A DNA stretch of 14,762 nt from CAZFQD01 sp964520885 (GTDB lineage Bacteria; Bacillota; Clostridia; Oscillospirales; SIG519). Of the stretch, positions 1-7,349 are shown piece by piece. A model generated the notes under the pieces. It worked only from the letters and a program-made list of their open reading frames with translations. It was not told the origin of the DNA and searched no databases. The translations under genes were made by a program, and so were the position numbers. The stretch covers positions 1 through 14,762 of the forward strand of contig CAZFQD010000048.1 in assembly GCA_964520885.1 (NCBI GenBank). Direction: 5' to 3'. Position 1 is the first letter of the stretch, and every line of letters starts with the position of its first letter.

Positions 1-460
1 CAATCCCTGTAGCCATTCCACTGACCACAACTACTCCACATTTGGCTAATTCATAGGCGATTTTTTCAGCGGCATTTGCACCATAAGCACTAAAATCTCT
101 TGTTCCAACAATACTAATGCTAATATTTTTAGATGTATTTGGGATTTGCCCTTTTACATATAAAACTAAGGGAGCAGGGGAAATAAATTTAAGTCTTGAT
201 GGGAATTCTTTATCAAAAATATTAATAATTCTAATATCATTATTAGCACAATAATCTAAAACTCTATTTGCTTCATCTAAAGATTTATTGCAAAAAACAT
301 CAATATCATTTAGTCTTAACCCTTCAACCTTTTCATAATCTTTTCGCTTTGCGGTAAATACATTTTCAGGGGTTTTGAAATGCGAAAGAATAGTAATATT
401 TCGCATTGTGGCCGGATGCCCTGTAAGGGTTAGCCAAAGCCAGAATTTTAAATTGTTCAA
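1..460 (-). CDS. dprA: DNA processing protein DprA (Smf), N-terminal part, cut by window edge
   Basis: DprA binds single-stranded DNA entering the cell during natural transformation and loads RecA on it; the gene is also widespread in bacteria not known to be competent. Only the first 153 codons are present. The reading starts at a TTG (460-458) six bases after a strong AAGGAGGG site (474-467). The N-terminal residues MNNLKFWLWLTL are followed by a helical region, and then the start of the Rossmann-like domain is clear: ISIVGTRDFSAYG followed by VVVVSGMATGI, the usual GSR/GTR and SGxAxGID segments that bind ssDNA. The catalogue match rests on these motifs. The start codon lies 18 bases after the stop of the YhcG-like gene, so the two are probably co-transcribed. 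An ATG about 18 codons further in is possible but has no comparable ribosome site. The C-terminal half lies outside the window. Confidence 0.9.
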   Translation of the reverse strand, partial: MNNLKFWLWLTLTGHPATMRNITILSHFKTPENVFTAKRKDYEKVEGLRLNDIDVFCNKSLDEANRVLDYCANNDIRIINIFDKEFPSRLKFISPAPLVLYVKGQIPNTSKNISISIVGTRDFSAYGANAAEKIAYELAKCGVVVVSGMATGI

Positions 461-478
461 TTTTAGCCCTCCTTATTC

Positions 479-1486
479 TTACTCGCAATTAAATTCTTTC
501 AATGAAGCAATTTCTGAAAATTCATGAAGTTTTTGTTTTAATAATTTTTTATCAATAAGCTTTAAAGTGTATTCTGAAATCATAGTTGGAGATAAACTTC
601 TGCTAAGTGCAAATTCTACAATTTCATCATCTCTATTGGCACAAAGTATAACTCCTACACTGGGATTTTCATTTTCCTTTTTAGTTTCACGGTCTAATGC
701 TTCTAAATAAAAATTAATTTTACCTATATGTTCGGGCTTAAAATCTCCAATTTTTAATTCAAATGCAACTAAACAAGAAAGCCCTCTATGATAAAACAAT
801 AAATCTATGTAATAATCGCTATTGCCAACCTGCACCCTATATTCTTCCCCAACAAAAGAAAAGTCCCTGCCAATCTCTAATATAAAGTTTTTAAGATTGT
901 TTATAATCGCTTTTTTAAATTCATTTTCTGAAAATTTTTCAGGTAAATTAAGAAATTCCAAAACATATGTATCCATAAATTGATTTTTAATTTCTTCTGG
1001 CAGAATAATAGGCTCTAATTTTTCTTTTGATAGCAAATATCTTTCAAAATATGCACTGTCAAGCTGCCTTTCAAGTTCCCTTGCAGAATATTTTTCCTTA
1101 ATACAAAGTTTTATATAAAACTCTCTTTCTTCATTTGTTTTGCCTTTTGACAAAATCAATAAATGATTTGACCAACTTATTTGTGTCAACACTGTTGTCA
1201 CAAATTCATTCTCCTTATAGGTTTCATAAAATTGTTTCATTCTATATAATCCACGGCGATTAAATCCCTTGATTTCAGGGCAATTTATTGAAATATATTC
1301 TGCTATTTCATCTATATAAGATGAACCCCAAGAATATTTTTGCATTTCATCACTTAAATATTTTCCAACATTCCTATATAGTAAAATAAGTTCCTCATTA
1401 ACTTTTCTAAGTGCATTTTCTCTTGCATTTTCAATTAAATTTACTATAGTAACGAAATCGTTTTTATTTTCTATTTTGTTACTCAT
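479..1486 (-). CDS. YhcG/DUF1016-family PDDEXK nuclease-like protein
   Basis: This 335-residue protein has the two-part layout of the YhcG (DUF1016) family: an N-terminal helical DUF1016 domain (about residues 8-150, with SWGSSYIDEIAEYI and FNRRGLYRMKQFYE) and a C-terminal PDDEXK nuclease-fold domain (about 165-320). Candidate catalytic residues are visible: Asp in YYIDLLFYH near residue 228 and the ExK pair in FELKIGDFKPEH near 243-245, followed by GKINFYLEALD. The family is often found beside restriction or other defence genes, but its biochemical role is poorly defined. I chose the ATG at 1486: it is preceded by GGTGA and overlaps the upstream stop as ATGAGTAA, a typical coupling overlap. 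An in-frame ATG at 1498 would add four residues but lacks a ribosome site. The gene sits between a small unknown gene and dprA on the same strand. It appears intact, so nuclease activity is plausible but inferred. Confidence 0.85.
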   Translation of the reverse strand: MSNKIENKNDFVTIVNLIENARENALRKVNEELILLYRNVGKYLSDEMQKYSWGSSYIDEIAEYISINCPEIKGFNRRGLYRMKQFYETYKENEFVTTVLTQISWSNHLLILSKGKTNEEREFYIKLCIKEKYSARELERQLDSAYFERYLLSKEKLEPIILPEEIKNQFMDTYVLEFLNLPEKFSENEFKKAIINNLKNFILEIGRDFSFVGEEYRVQVGNSDYYIDLLFYHRGLSCLVAFELKIGDFKPEHIGKINFYLEALDRETKKENENPSVGVILCANRDDEIVEFALSRSLSPTMISEYTLKLIDKKLLKQKLHEFSEIASLKEFNCE

Positions 1487-1841
1487 TTTTTTCACCATAC
1501 TTTGTATTATACATTATACCTCTAACTCCAACGATTGGGTAATTATTGTTTACTTTTTTGTTTTTTCCAAACATATCTGTTCTCATTACGATTATTAATT
1601 CAGTAAGCTTTTTATCATGTTCAATGGCATAATTAGATTCTTTTGATTGTTGATATATGTGGTTTTCAAATTTAAGTAGTTTATTTACAACCTCAACACT
1701 TGCTACTAATATCAATCTATTTCTTGAATGTGCAAATGTGGTAATTGCTAATTCAGGGTTTTTCTCTAAAACATTTTTGCTAATAGCATCAATAAATTCT
1801 AAGTAATAACTTTCTTTTAATTTTGTCTCTTCAATCTTCAA
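1479..1841 (-). CDS. Small conserved-looking protein of unknown function, coupled to YhcG-like gene
   Basis: A 120-residue protein that I do not recognise securely. It has no signal peptide, no obvious membrane segment and no metal-binding cysteine pattern. It is a mixed alpha/beta sequence with a hydrophobic strand (RLILVASVEVVNKLL) followed by a helix with LTELIIVMRTDMFG. A similar 'L..LI..MR.D' helix occurs in uncharacterised bacterial proteins that often carry membrane helices; this relation is tentative. The start is a TTG at 1841-1839 that overlaps the TGA stop of the methyltransferase gene (1840-1838). No Shine-Dalgarno sequence precedes it and an in-frame stop lies directly upstream, so translation probably depends on coupling to the upstream gene. 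Its own stop overlaps the start of the YhcG-like gene by 8 bases. The linkage suggests a shared job with that nuclease-like protein, but this is inference. Confidence 0.7.
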   Translation of the reverse strand: MKIEETKLKESYYLEFIDAISKNVLEKNPELAITTFAHSRNRLILVASVEVVNKLLKFENHIYQQSKESNYAIEHDKKLTELIIVMRTDMFGKNKKVNNNYPIVGVRGIMYNTKYGEKNE

Positions 1842-2620
1842 TTATTCATTGCGTAAGCAATTATTCCTGCGGCAACTGAAGCATTTAAAGATTGTGCTTT
1901 TCCATTCATAGGAATATATAAAGCATTTCCACAAGATGAAAGAACTCCTTTTGAAACTCCTGCACCCTCGTTGCCGATAACCACAATATTTTTATCGCCC
2001 CACACTATTTCATTTAGTGGAGTAGCACTATCATCTAAATCTGCCGCATAAGTAATAAATCCTTTTGCCCTAAAATCTCTTATTGTCTCGCCCAATTCAT
2101 TTACTTTAATAACATTAACTCTAAAAGCACTTCCCATACTGCCTCTTATAGTTTTGGGCGAATAAATATCTGCACATTCATTATCTAAAATAACTCCATC
2201 TAAGTTAAAAGCATCTGCAATTCTCAAAACTGCTCCTAAATTACCTGGGTCTTGCATTTTTTCAAGTGCAATATATCTGCCAATAACTATATCGTCTTTT
2301 TCTAATTTATCCATTATTTTTGCAACACATACAATACCTTGCGGAGTAGTAGTGTCTGTTATTTTTTTCATTAAATCTTGGGAAATACTATAAAGTTTTA
2401 CACCATTTTTAGCCAATTTCTCAGCTAATGAGAAGTTTTTTTCAGAAATACTTTGCTCAAATAAAGCATATTGAATTTGAATATCACTTTCTAATGCTTC
2501 ATAAGTTAATTTTGCACCTTCAAACAAAAATAGTAAATTATCATCCCTGCCTTTTTTATTAAGTAGAGAAGCTGTTTGCTTTATTATTTGATTATCCTTG
2601 CTTGTTATTATATTAAACAT
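1838..2620 (-). CDS. SpoU/TrmH-family RNA 2'-O-ribose methyltransferase
   Basis: A SPOUT-class enzyme predicted to move a methyl group from S-adenosylmethionine to a ribose 2'-OH in rRNA or tRNA. An N-terminal substrate-binding region (about residues 1-105) precedes the knotted SpoU domain (about 112-258). The three family motifs are visible: motif 1 KMQDPGNLGAVLRIADAF (121-138, with the Asn and Arg typical of the active site), motif 2 NEGAGVS (217-223) and motif 3 IPMNGKAQSLNASVAA (236-251). At 260 residues it has the usual length. The reading frame is open to a TTG-free ATG at 2647, but I place the start at 2620 because AAGGAG lies four bases upstream of that ATG; the longer form would add nine residues and has no ribosome site. 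The exact target (for example a 23S rRNA nucleotide, as for RlmB-like relatives) cannot be read from the sequence. Its TGA overlaps the next gene's TTG. Confidence 0.9.
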   Translation of the reverse strand: MFNIITSKDNQIIKQTASLLNKKGRDDNLLFLFEGAKLTYEALESDIQIQYALFEQSISEKNFSLAEKLAKNGVKLYSISQDLMKKITDTTTPQGIVCVAKIMDKLEKDDIVIGRYIALEKMQDPGNLGAVLRIADAFNLDGVILDNECADIYSPKTIRGSMGSAFRVNVIKVNELGETIRDFRAKGFITYAADLDDSATPLNEIVWGDKNIVVIGNEGAGVSKGVLSSCGNALYIPMNGKAQSLNASVAAGIIAYAMNN

Positions 2621-2645
2621 AAAACTCCTTGTTTTGTTAATTTCC

Positions 2646-2663
2646 ATTTGACAAATGTCAAAT
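2646..2663. promoter_or_regulatory. Short perfect dyad between ktrA and the methyltransferase gene
   Basis: ATTTGACA and TGTCAAAT form 8-base inverted arms separated by AA, two bases after the ktrA stop codon (2668-2666). It could be an operator half-site pair, or a weak RNA stem that trims or attenuates the transcript. There is no T-run after it in the direction of transcription, so it is not a standard terminator. Each arm contains TTGACA, but no good -10 box follows at 16-18 bases on the minus strand. The role is unknown. Confidence 0.3.
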
Positions 2664-2665
2664 AA

Positions 2666-3328
2666 TCATATTTCCTGCTCAGTTATTTTAGATAAATTTT
2701 CATTTTTGCCAATTAAAACAACTACATCATCAGAGGTAAATACATAATCTTTTGATGGAGAAACATCAATTTCATTAGTTTTGCATTTTTTTACCACCAT
2801 CAAATTCACCTTATAAGTTCCTGTAATATTAATTGACGAAATGGATTTTCCTATCCAACTTGAAGGAGTGTTGATTTCAGTAATGGAAAACTCCTCAGAA
2901 AGTTCAATAAAATCAAGAATATTTTTCATAGCAAGACTTTGGGCAACCTTCATACCCATATCTTTTTCTGGAAAAACGATTTTATCAGCACCAACTCTTT
3001 TTAAAACTCTCATATGAATATCACTAATAGCTTTTGCTACTACATAGCGAACCCCTAATTCTTTTAACATTAAGGTTACTAATATACTTGCCTGCGTATC
3101 GTCGGAAAGTGCAACTACAGCACAATCAAAATTTCTTACGCCAACTGATTTTAAAACAGCTTCATCTCTTGGGTCGCCAGTAACAGCATAAGTTACACAA
3201 TCTGCAACTTTATTTATTTTTTCTTCACTTGCATCAATAGCTAAAACCTCATGCCCTAATTTGTGTAAAGTTGTAGCTAATATGCTTCCAAATCTACCCA
3301 TTCCAATAACTACAAAAGATTTATGCAT
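2666..3328 (-). CDS. ktrA: Potassium uptake regulatory subunit KtrA (TrkA family, RCK domains)
   Basis: A cytoplasmic regulatory protein that forms an octameric ring under a KtrB channel dimer and gates K+ uptake according to bound nucleotide. The 220 residues match the KtrA size. The N-terminal RCK_N Rossmann fold shows VVIGMGRFGSILA (GxGxxG at 9-14), the acidic residue at the end of strand two (D32 in AIDASEEK) and GDPRDE (51-56). ADKIVFPEKDMG (114-125) includes a glutamate (E121) at the place where KtrA proteins bind a divalent cation near the nucleotide. The C-terminal RCK_C domain (about 140-215) is the domain that in related proteins may bind c-di-AMP. The ATG at 3328 is preceded by AAGGAG with eight bases between. 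It lies 33 bases after ktrB. This order (channel, then ring) and the short length favour Ktr over the longer two-repeat TrkA of enterobacteria. Confidence 0.93.
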   Translation of the reverse strand: MHKSFVVIGMGRFGSILATTLHKLGHEVLAIDASEEKINKVADCVTYAVTGDPRDEAVLKSVGVRNFDCAVVALSDDTQASILVTLMLKELGVRYVVAKAISDIHMRVLKRVGADKIVFPEKDMGMKVAQSLAMKNILDFIELSEEFSITEINTPSSWIGKSISSINITGTYKVNLMVVKKCKTNEIDVSPSKDYVFTSDDVVVLIGKNENLSKITEQEI

Positions 3329-3361
3329 TTTATTCTCTCCTTATTTTTATTTTTTTTTCTT

Positions 3362-4741
3362 TTAGCCTATCATAACATTTGTTTCAGGAAAACTTAATTT
3401 TTGTTTATTCTTATCCATACCTAAAACAATTGAGAATGTAATTGTTAATATTCCAACTCTGCCAAAATACATTAGCAATATCAAAACTAATTTACTTAAA
3501 CTATTCAATTCAGGTGTAATTCCAAATGTAAGCCCCACAGTTCCAAAGGCTGAAATACATTCAAATAAACACACAAAATAATCTAAATTTGGCTCAATAG
3601 TATTTAGCACAAAGGAACCAACTAAGACCATTAATAAACCAATCATAAATATTGATAAAGCTCTTAATAAATTATCATTACTAATTTTTCTGTTACTAAT
3701 AACAATATTTCGCCTTCCTCTTGCAATTTGAAAAACTGCAATTAGAATAAGTCCAACGGTTACGGTTTTAATTCCTCCTGCTGTTGAACCGGAGGAGCCA
3801 CCAATAAACATTAATATCATAGTTAATACTTTTGAATTTTCAGTCATATTTGGAATTTCAAGAGTATTAAAACCTGCAGTTCTCGGAGTAATTGAATGAA
3901 AAAAAGAGGATAGAAATTTGCCTTTTAGCGAGAGATTTTTCATTGTTCCAGGATTGTTAAATTCAAATAAGAATATAAGCAAAGCACCAGCAAAAATCAA
4001 TATACCTGTTATGACTAATACTAATTTAGTGTATGTTGATAATTTGGTAATTTTCTTTCTAAAATAATTATATAAATCCTCCCATACAAAAAAGCCTAAA
4101 CCACCTATGACAACTAAACCCATTATTGTAATGCAAATAGTTGCATTGGAAACATAAGGAGTTAGCCCAATATAAGCGGCTTTTTGACCAATAATATCAA
4201 AGCCTGAATTACAAAAAGCTGAAATTGAATGAAATATAGATTTAATTATTCCGCCAATTACACCAAATTCTCCAATAAATTGTGTGGATAAAATTATAGC
4301 GCCAATTAACTCAATTAAAAAAGTTCCAATTAAGACATGCTTTGCTAAACGAACAACACCGCTTAAATCATTAAGCCCGAATGATTTAGACATTACAATT
4401 CTTTCAGTTACTGAAATATTTCTATTAATAAAAAAAGAAAACAAAGTGGCAACCGTCATAAATCCCAAACCACCAATTTGAATTAATAAAAGTATTATCA
4501 TTTGACCAAAACCTGACCAATACTGATAGGTATCGAAAACAACTAAGCCAGTTACACAGGTGGCACTTGAGGCTGTAAAAAGTGCATTAACAAGACTTGT
4601 GCTTACCCCTGCTCTTGAGGAAATTGGCAAGGATAATAAAAAAGCTCCAGTTAAAATAACTAAAATAAAACCAATCGCAATTTTTTGTACTGGTGAAATT
4701 TTTATATTGTGTTTACTAAAAAAATTTTGTTTAATTAACAA
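3362..4741 (-). CDS. ktrB: Potassium channel/transporter subunit KtrB (TrkH family)
   Basis: Membrane subunit of the Ktr potassium uptake system, probably Na+-dependent as in known KtrB proteins. The 459 residues contain four M1-P-M2 units. The selectivity-filter loops are visible in order: TCVTG (61-65), FCNSG (176-180), PRTAG (286-290) and FGTVG (399-403). All four carry the filter glycine, as in KtrB, whereas some TrkH proteins have Ser in the first. The glycine/serine-rich gate loop GGSSGSTAGGIKT (314-326) and the conserved arginine in YFGRVG (R428) are present. The start is a TTG at 4741: an in-frame TAA lies just upstream and an extended AGAGATGAT site, resembling the full anti-16S match, precedes it. 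An ATG at 4751 is in another frame. The gene follows tmcAL by 34 bases. No c-di-AMP riboswitch, which controls ktrAB in some Bacillota, lies upstream here. Confidence 0.94.
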   Translation of the reverse strand: MLIKQNFFSKHNIKISPVQKIAIGFILVILTGAFLLSLPISSRAGVSTSLVNALFTASSATCVTGLVVFDTYQYWSGFGQMIILLLIQIGGLGFMTVATLFSFFINRNISVTERIVMSKSFGLNDLSGVVRLAKHVLIGTFLIELIGAIILSTQFIGEFGVIGGIIKSIFHSISAFCNSGFDIIGQKAAYIGLTPYVSNATICITIMGLVVIGGLGFFVWEDLYNYFRKKITKLSTYTKLVLVITGILIFAGALLIFLFEFNNPGTMKNLSLKGKFLSSFFHSITPRTAGFNTLEIPNMTENSKVLTMILMFIGGSSGSTAGGIKTVTVGLILIAVFQIARGRRNIVISNRKISNDNLLRALSIFMIGLLMVLVGSFVLNTIEPNLDYFVCLFECISAFGTVGLTFGITPELNSLSKLVLILLMYFGRVGILTITFSIVLGMDKNKQKLSFPETNVMIG

Positions 4742-4775
4742 TTATAATCATCTCTTTTAAAAATATATTCTTTAT

Positions 4776-6008
4776 CTATACGTTCTGACATCCGACCTCT
4801 GATTTCTGACTTCTATAATATATCGGACTTTCGGTTCTGTCAAGTCCTCCTAATAAAACTTGTTTACAGCACAAACTCCAAAGTTCGCTAGCTTTAGTTT
4901 CAACATCAAATATTTTTTGTGCTTTTTCGCTCAACTTTTTTTGACAAAAAGAAGGCTTTGTTATGATAGGAAGCTTAGAATTCTTTTTAATTTTTCTTAA
5001 TATTATTCTGCCATTATCATTAAAGCCTAACACTCTAATATAAGGAACTCTGTTAAATATATGCTGTTTTTTTATCCCTATAAATGCCCACAAAACAGTT
5101 CTTCTTATTCTTGACATTGTATATCTTTTTGTTTTTGCTAATTCATAAAGCTGTTCTAAATTGTTTGCCTTAACACAAGCATTATAAATTCTTGTTTGTA
5201 TTCCCTCGTTAACCTGTGGAGTTTGTTTAATTTTATCAACGCCCATTACCCTTAAAGACAAAATAATAGCTCTTTCTAATTCATTAAATTGAGCAATTTT
5301 TCCTTTGTCTATCTCATTTTCAATTATTTTATTAACCATTAATGGCATAGTATTTTGGCAATTATCTTTTCTGCTCAACAATTGTTTTCTAATAAATGAA
5401 GCACTTGAATAATTATCAACTTTTCCTTCTTGATTATGCCCACTGCCAATTCTTTTTATAGTAAATGGTTTTATCTTTGAACTAAAATAATCAAGTGCCT
5501 TTAAATATTCAACTGCCAATATGTTGTTTGGACTTTCTAATATTTTTGAAATTTTAACTCCAAAAACATCTTTTACAGCTTTCTGTCTTGCTACAGCATA
5601 AGTAATGCCACTTTTTAAATGAAGCATAATTTTTTCATCCACCAAAGGAGAAATAACTGCATTTTTAGCATAAATCAACTGCTCAATATCTCCGCTTTCA
5701 CTACTAAAACAAATATAATCAACACACCTTAAAGCAGTAAGCAAGGATACTCCACCTCTCGCAAAGCCTTCTGCCGAAGCAGTTGAAAAGGGGAAGGGGA
5801 GTTCAATTACTAGGTCAACTCCACAATTCAAAGCCATATTTGTCCTTGCCCATTTAGAAAAAATGGAAGGCTCACAGCGTTGAGTAAAACTACCGCTTAA
5901 AACTACAATAACAAAATCCGCCTTAGTTATTTCCTTTGCTTTTTCAATTTGATATATATGACCATTGTGAAAAGGATTATATTCTGCAATTATACCTAAA
6001 ATCTTCAA
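4776..6008 (-). CDS. tmcAL: tRNA(Met) cytidine acetate ligase TmcAL
   Basis: TmcAL (formerly YlbM, DUF795) activates acetate with ATP as acetyl-AMP and acetylates the wobble cytidine (C34) of elongator tRNA-Met to ac4C, which secures AUG decoding. The nucleotidyltransferase-like fold is clear from IIAEYNPFHNGH (6-17, with the HxGH-type motif), VVLSGSFTQRCEPS (35-48), NNILAVEYLKAL (161-172) and SSASFIRKQL (201-210). The length (410) is close to the family norm of about 400-415. The start is a TTG at 6008 with AGGAGG nine bases upstream; the protein then begins MKILGIIAEYNPF exactly as expected. The last 12 or so residues (SQKSEVGCQNV after PIYYR) are encoded by a 7-base tandem repeat and look like an unselected tail. 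It is divergent from ackA, whose enzyme also uses acetate and ATP, and probably leads the minus-strand operon. Confidence 0.94.
   Translation of the reverse strand: MKILGIIAEYNPFHNGHIYQIEKAKEITKADFVIVVLSGSFTQRCEPSIFSKWARTNMALNCGVDLVIELPFPFSTASAEGFARGGVSLLTALRCVDYICFSSESGDIEQLIYAKNAVISPLVDEKIMLHLKSGITYAVARQKAVKDVFGVKISKILESPNNILAVEYLKALDYFSSKIKPFTIKRIGSGHNQEGKVDNYSSASFIRKQLLSRKDNCQNTMPLMVNKIIENEIDKGKIAQFNELERAIILSLRVMGVDKIKQTPQVNEGIQTRIYNACVKANNLEQLYELAKTKRYTMSRIRRTVLWAFIGIKKQHIFNRVPYIRVLGFNDNGRIILRKIKKNSKLPIITKPSFCQKKLSEKAQKIFDVETKASELWSLCCKQVLLGGLDRTESPIYYRSQKSEVGCQNV
4784..4814. repeat. Degenerate 7-bp tandem repeat in the 3' end of tmcAL
   Basis: About 4.4 copies of a heptamer with consensus TCTGACT on the plus strand: TCTGACA, TCCGACC, TCTGATT, TCTGACT, TCT. 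It encodes the last residues of TmcAL (SQKSEVGCQN) on the minus strand. Seven-base units rotate through all three frames, so the encoded tail is not itself a short peptide repeat. It is a simple-sequence tract resembling heptamer tracts known from other bacterial genomes; I see no second copy in this window. Confidence 0.75.
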
Positions 6009-6039
6009 AAAAAATTGCCTCCTAATATTATTAAAACAG

Positions 6040-6068
6040 TTGATTTTTTATTAATACTATTATATAAT
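6040..6068 (+). promoter_or_regulatory. Candidate housekeeping promoter for ackA
   Basis: TTGATT (6040-6045) and a perfect TATAAT (6063-6068) are separated by the ideal 17 bases. Transcription would start near 6075, giving a leader of about 60 bases before the ackA ATG. It faces and overlaps the tmcAL promoter: the two -10 boxes are one base apart. The region is very AT-rich, so chance matches are possible. Confidence 0.55.
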
Positions 6069-6069
6069 C

Positions 6070-6097
6070 ATTATACTTGTGAAAATTAAATAATCAA
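6070..6097 (-). promoter_or_regulatory. Candidate housekeeping promoter for tmcAL and the minus-strand operon
   Basis: On the minus strand TTGATT (6097-6092) and TATAAT (6075-6070) are 16 bases apart. Transcription would start near 6063 and give a leader of about 55 bases before the TTG start. A second TATAAT-like match on the same strand (6064-6059) lacks a matching -35. The assignment is by consensus only. Confidence 0.5.
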
Positions 6098-6134
6098 GTT
6101 AAAATACATAATATTTTTGGGGGTACACTTTTTA

Positions 6135-7349
6135 ATGAAAATTTTGGTTATTAATGCCGGCAGTTCATCTTTGAAATATCAATTAATAGATGCAAAAAAC
6201 AACACTCTTTTAGCAAAAGGTTTGTGCGAAAGGATCGGAATAGATGGACGATTCAAGCACAACGTGGCAGATAAAGAGTATTTAGTAGATTTACCAATGC
6301 CAAATCATACTACTGCTATTGAAAATGTTGTTAAGGCTTTAACCTCCCGTGAATATGGTGTTATTGATAGTATGTCGGAAATTAGTGCAGTTGGACATAG
6401 AGTTGTTCACGGTGGCGAAAAATTTTCAGGTGCTATGTTAATTGATGATGTTGTTATAAAGGGAATTTCCGATTGTGTTGAGATTAGCCCATTACATAAT
6501 CCGCATAATCTAACTGGAATTAGAGCATGTGCCGAAATTATGAAAGGCGTTCCACAAGTTGCAGTTTTTGATACAAGTTTTCATCAAACTATGCCGGATT
6601 ATGCGTATATGTATGCTCTCCCGTATGAATTTTATGAAAAATATAGGATAAGAAGATATGGTTTTCATGGGACTTCTCATAAATATGTTAGCGGTAGAGC
6701 CGCTAAGATTTTAGGTAAAGATATTAATGATTTGAAAATTATTACCTGCCATTTAGGCAATGGTTCTTCAATAACCGCAATTAAAGACGGAATAAGTGTT
6801 GACACCTCAATGGGTTTAACTCCATTAGAAGGAATTATGATGGGCACTCGCTGTGGCTCAATTGACCCTGCAATCATTTCATTTATAATGGAAAAAAAGG
6901 GGATTACAGTTAAACAAATGGACGATATAATGAATAAAAAATCTGGTATTCTTGGAGTTTCAGGAGTTTCAAGTGATTTTAGAGATATTGAAATCGCTAT
7001 TGAACAAGGCAACGAAAGAGCACACCTTGCTACTGAAATGTTTTGTTATCAGGTTAAAAAATATATTGGTGCTTATTGTGCCGCTATGGGTGGCTTAGAC
7101 GCAATAGTATTTACAGCAGGAATTGGAGAAAACAATTCTATTTTACGCAATAAAATATGTGAAGGTTTAGATTTTTTTGGAATTGAACTTGATTTAGAAT
7201 TAAACAAGCAAAGAGGAAAAGAACTTGATATTTCTACTAAAACAGCTAAGGTTAGAGTGCTTACAATACCAACTAATGAAGAACTTGTAATTGCACTTGA
7301 TACTAAAAATATTATAGAAAAATTACAGGAGGCTAATTATGTTTTGTAA
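6135..7349 (+). CDS. ackA: Acetate kinase AckA
   Basis: Cytoplasmic enzyme that converts acetyl phosphate and ADP to acetate and ATP (reversible), the ATP-forming last step of fermentative acetate production. All family landmarks are present in 404 residues: VINAGSSSLK (5-14), GHRVVHGGEKF (87-97), FDTSFHQTMP (145-154), RRYGFHGTSHKYVS (173-186), CHLGNGSSI (205-213), MMGTRCGSIDP (235-245), FTAGIGENN (326-334) and PTNEE (379-383). Active-site residues known from the archaeal enzyme align at R89, D146, H178, R239 and E382. I start at the ATG at 6135, ten bases after GGGGGT; an upstream in-frame TTG (6117) overlaps that ribosome site and would add six residues. The usual partner gene pta (phosphotransacetylase) is not adjacent on either side. 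The stop overlaps the next gene by 11 bases, with that gene's ribosome site inside the ackA end. Confidence 0.97.
   Translation: MKILVINAGSSSLKYQLIDAKNNTLLAKGLCERIGIDGRFKHNVADKEYLVDLPMPNHTTAIENVVKALTSREYGVIDSMSEISAVGHRVVHGGEKFSGAMLIDDVVIKGISDCVEISPLHNPHNLTGIRACAEIMKGVPQVAVFDTSFHQTMPDYAYMYALPYEFYEKYRIRRYGFHGTSHKYVSGRAAKILGKDINDLKIITCHLGNGSSITAIKDGISVDTSMGLTPLEGIMMGTRCGSIDPAIISFIMEKKGITVKQMDDIMNKKSGILGVSGVSSDFRDIEIAIEQGNERAHLATEMFCYQVKKYIGAYCAAMGGLDAIVFTAGIGENNSILRNKICEGLDFFGIELDLELNKQRGKELDISTKTAKVRVLTIPTNEELVIALDTKNIIEKLQEANYVL

Noticed and set aside
4284..4760. Two plus-strand open frames (about 65 residues each) inside ktrB
   Set aside because: They lie antisense to well-supported transmembrane coding sequence with intact channel motifs, have no family resemblance and no convincing ribosome sites.
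4742..4775. c-di-AMP (ydaO-type) riboswitch in front of ktrB
   Set aside because: Only 34 bases separate tmcAL and ktrB, too short for this riboswitch, and no stem is seen.
6069..6134. Riboswitch or structured leader in front of ackA
   Set aside because: The leader is about 60 bases of AT-rich sequence with no stable stems or known riboswitch motifs visible.
6677..7012. Minus-strand open frame of 111 residues inside ackA
   Set aside because: It is antisense to the most conserved part of acetate kinase; the open frame follows from codon bias on the other strand.
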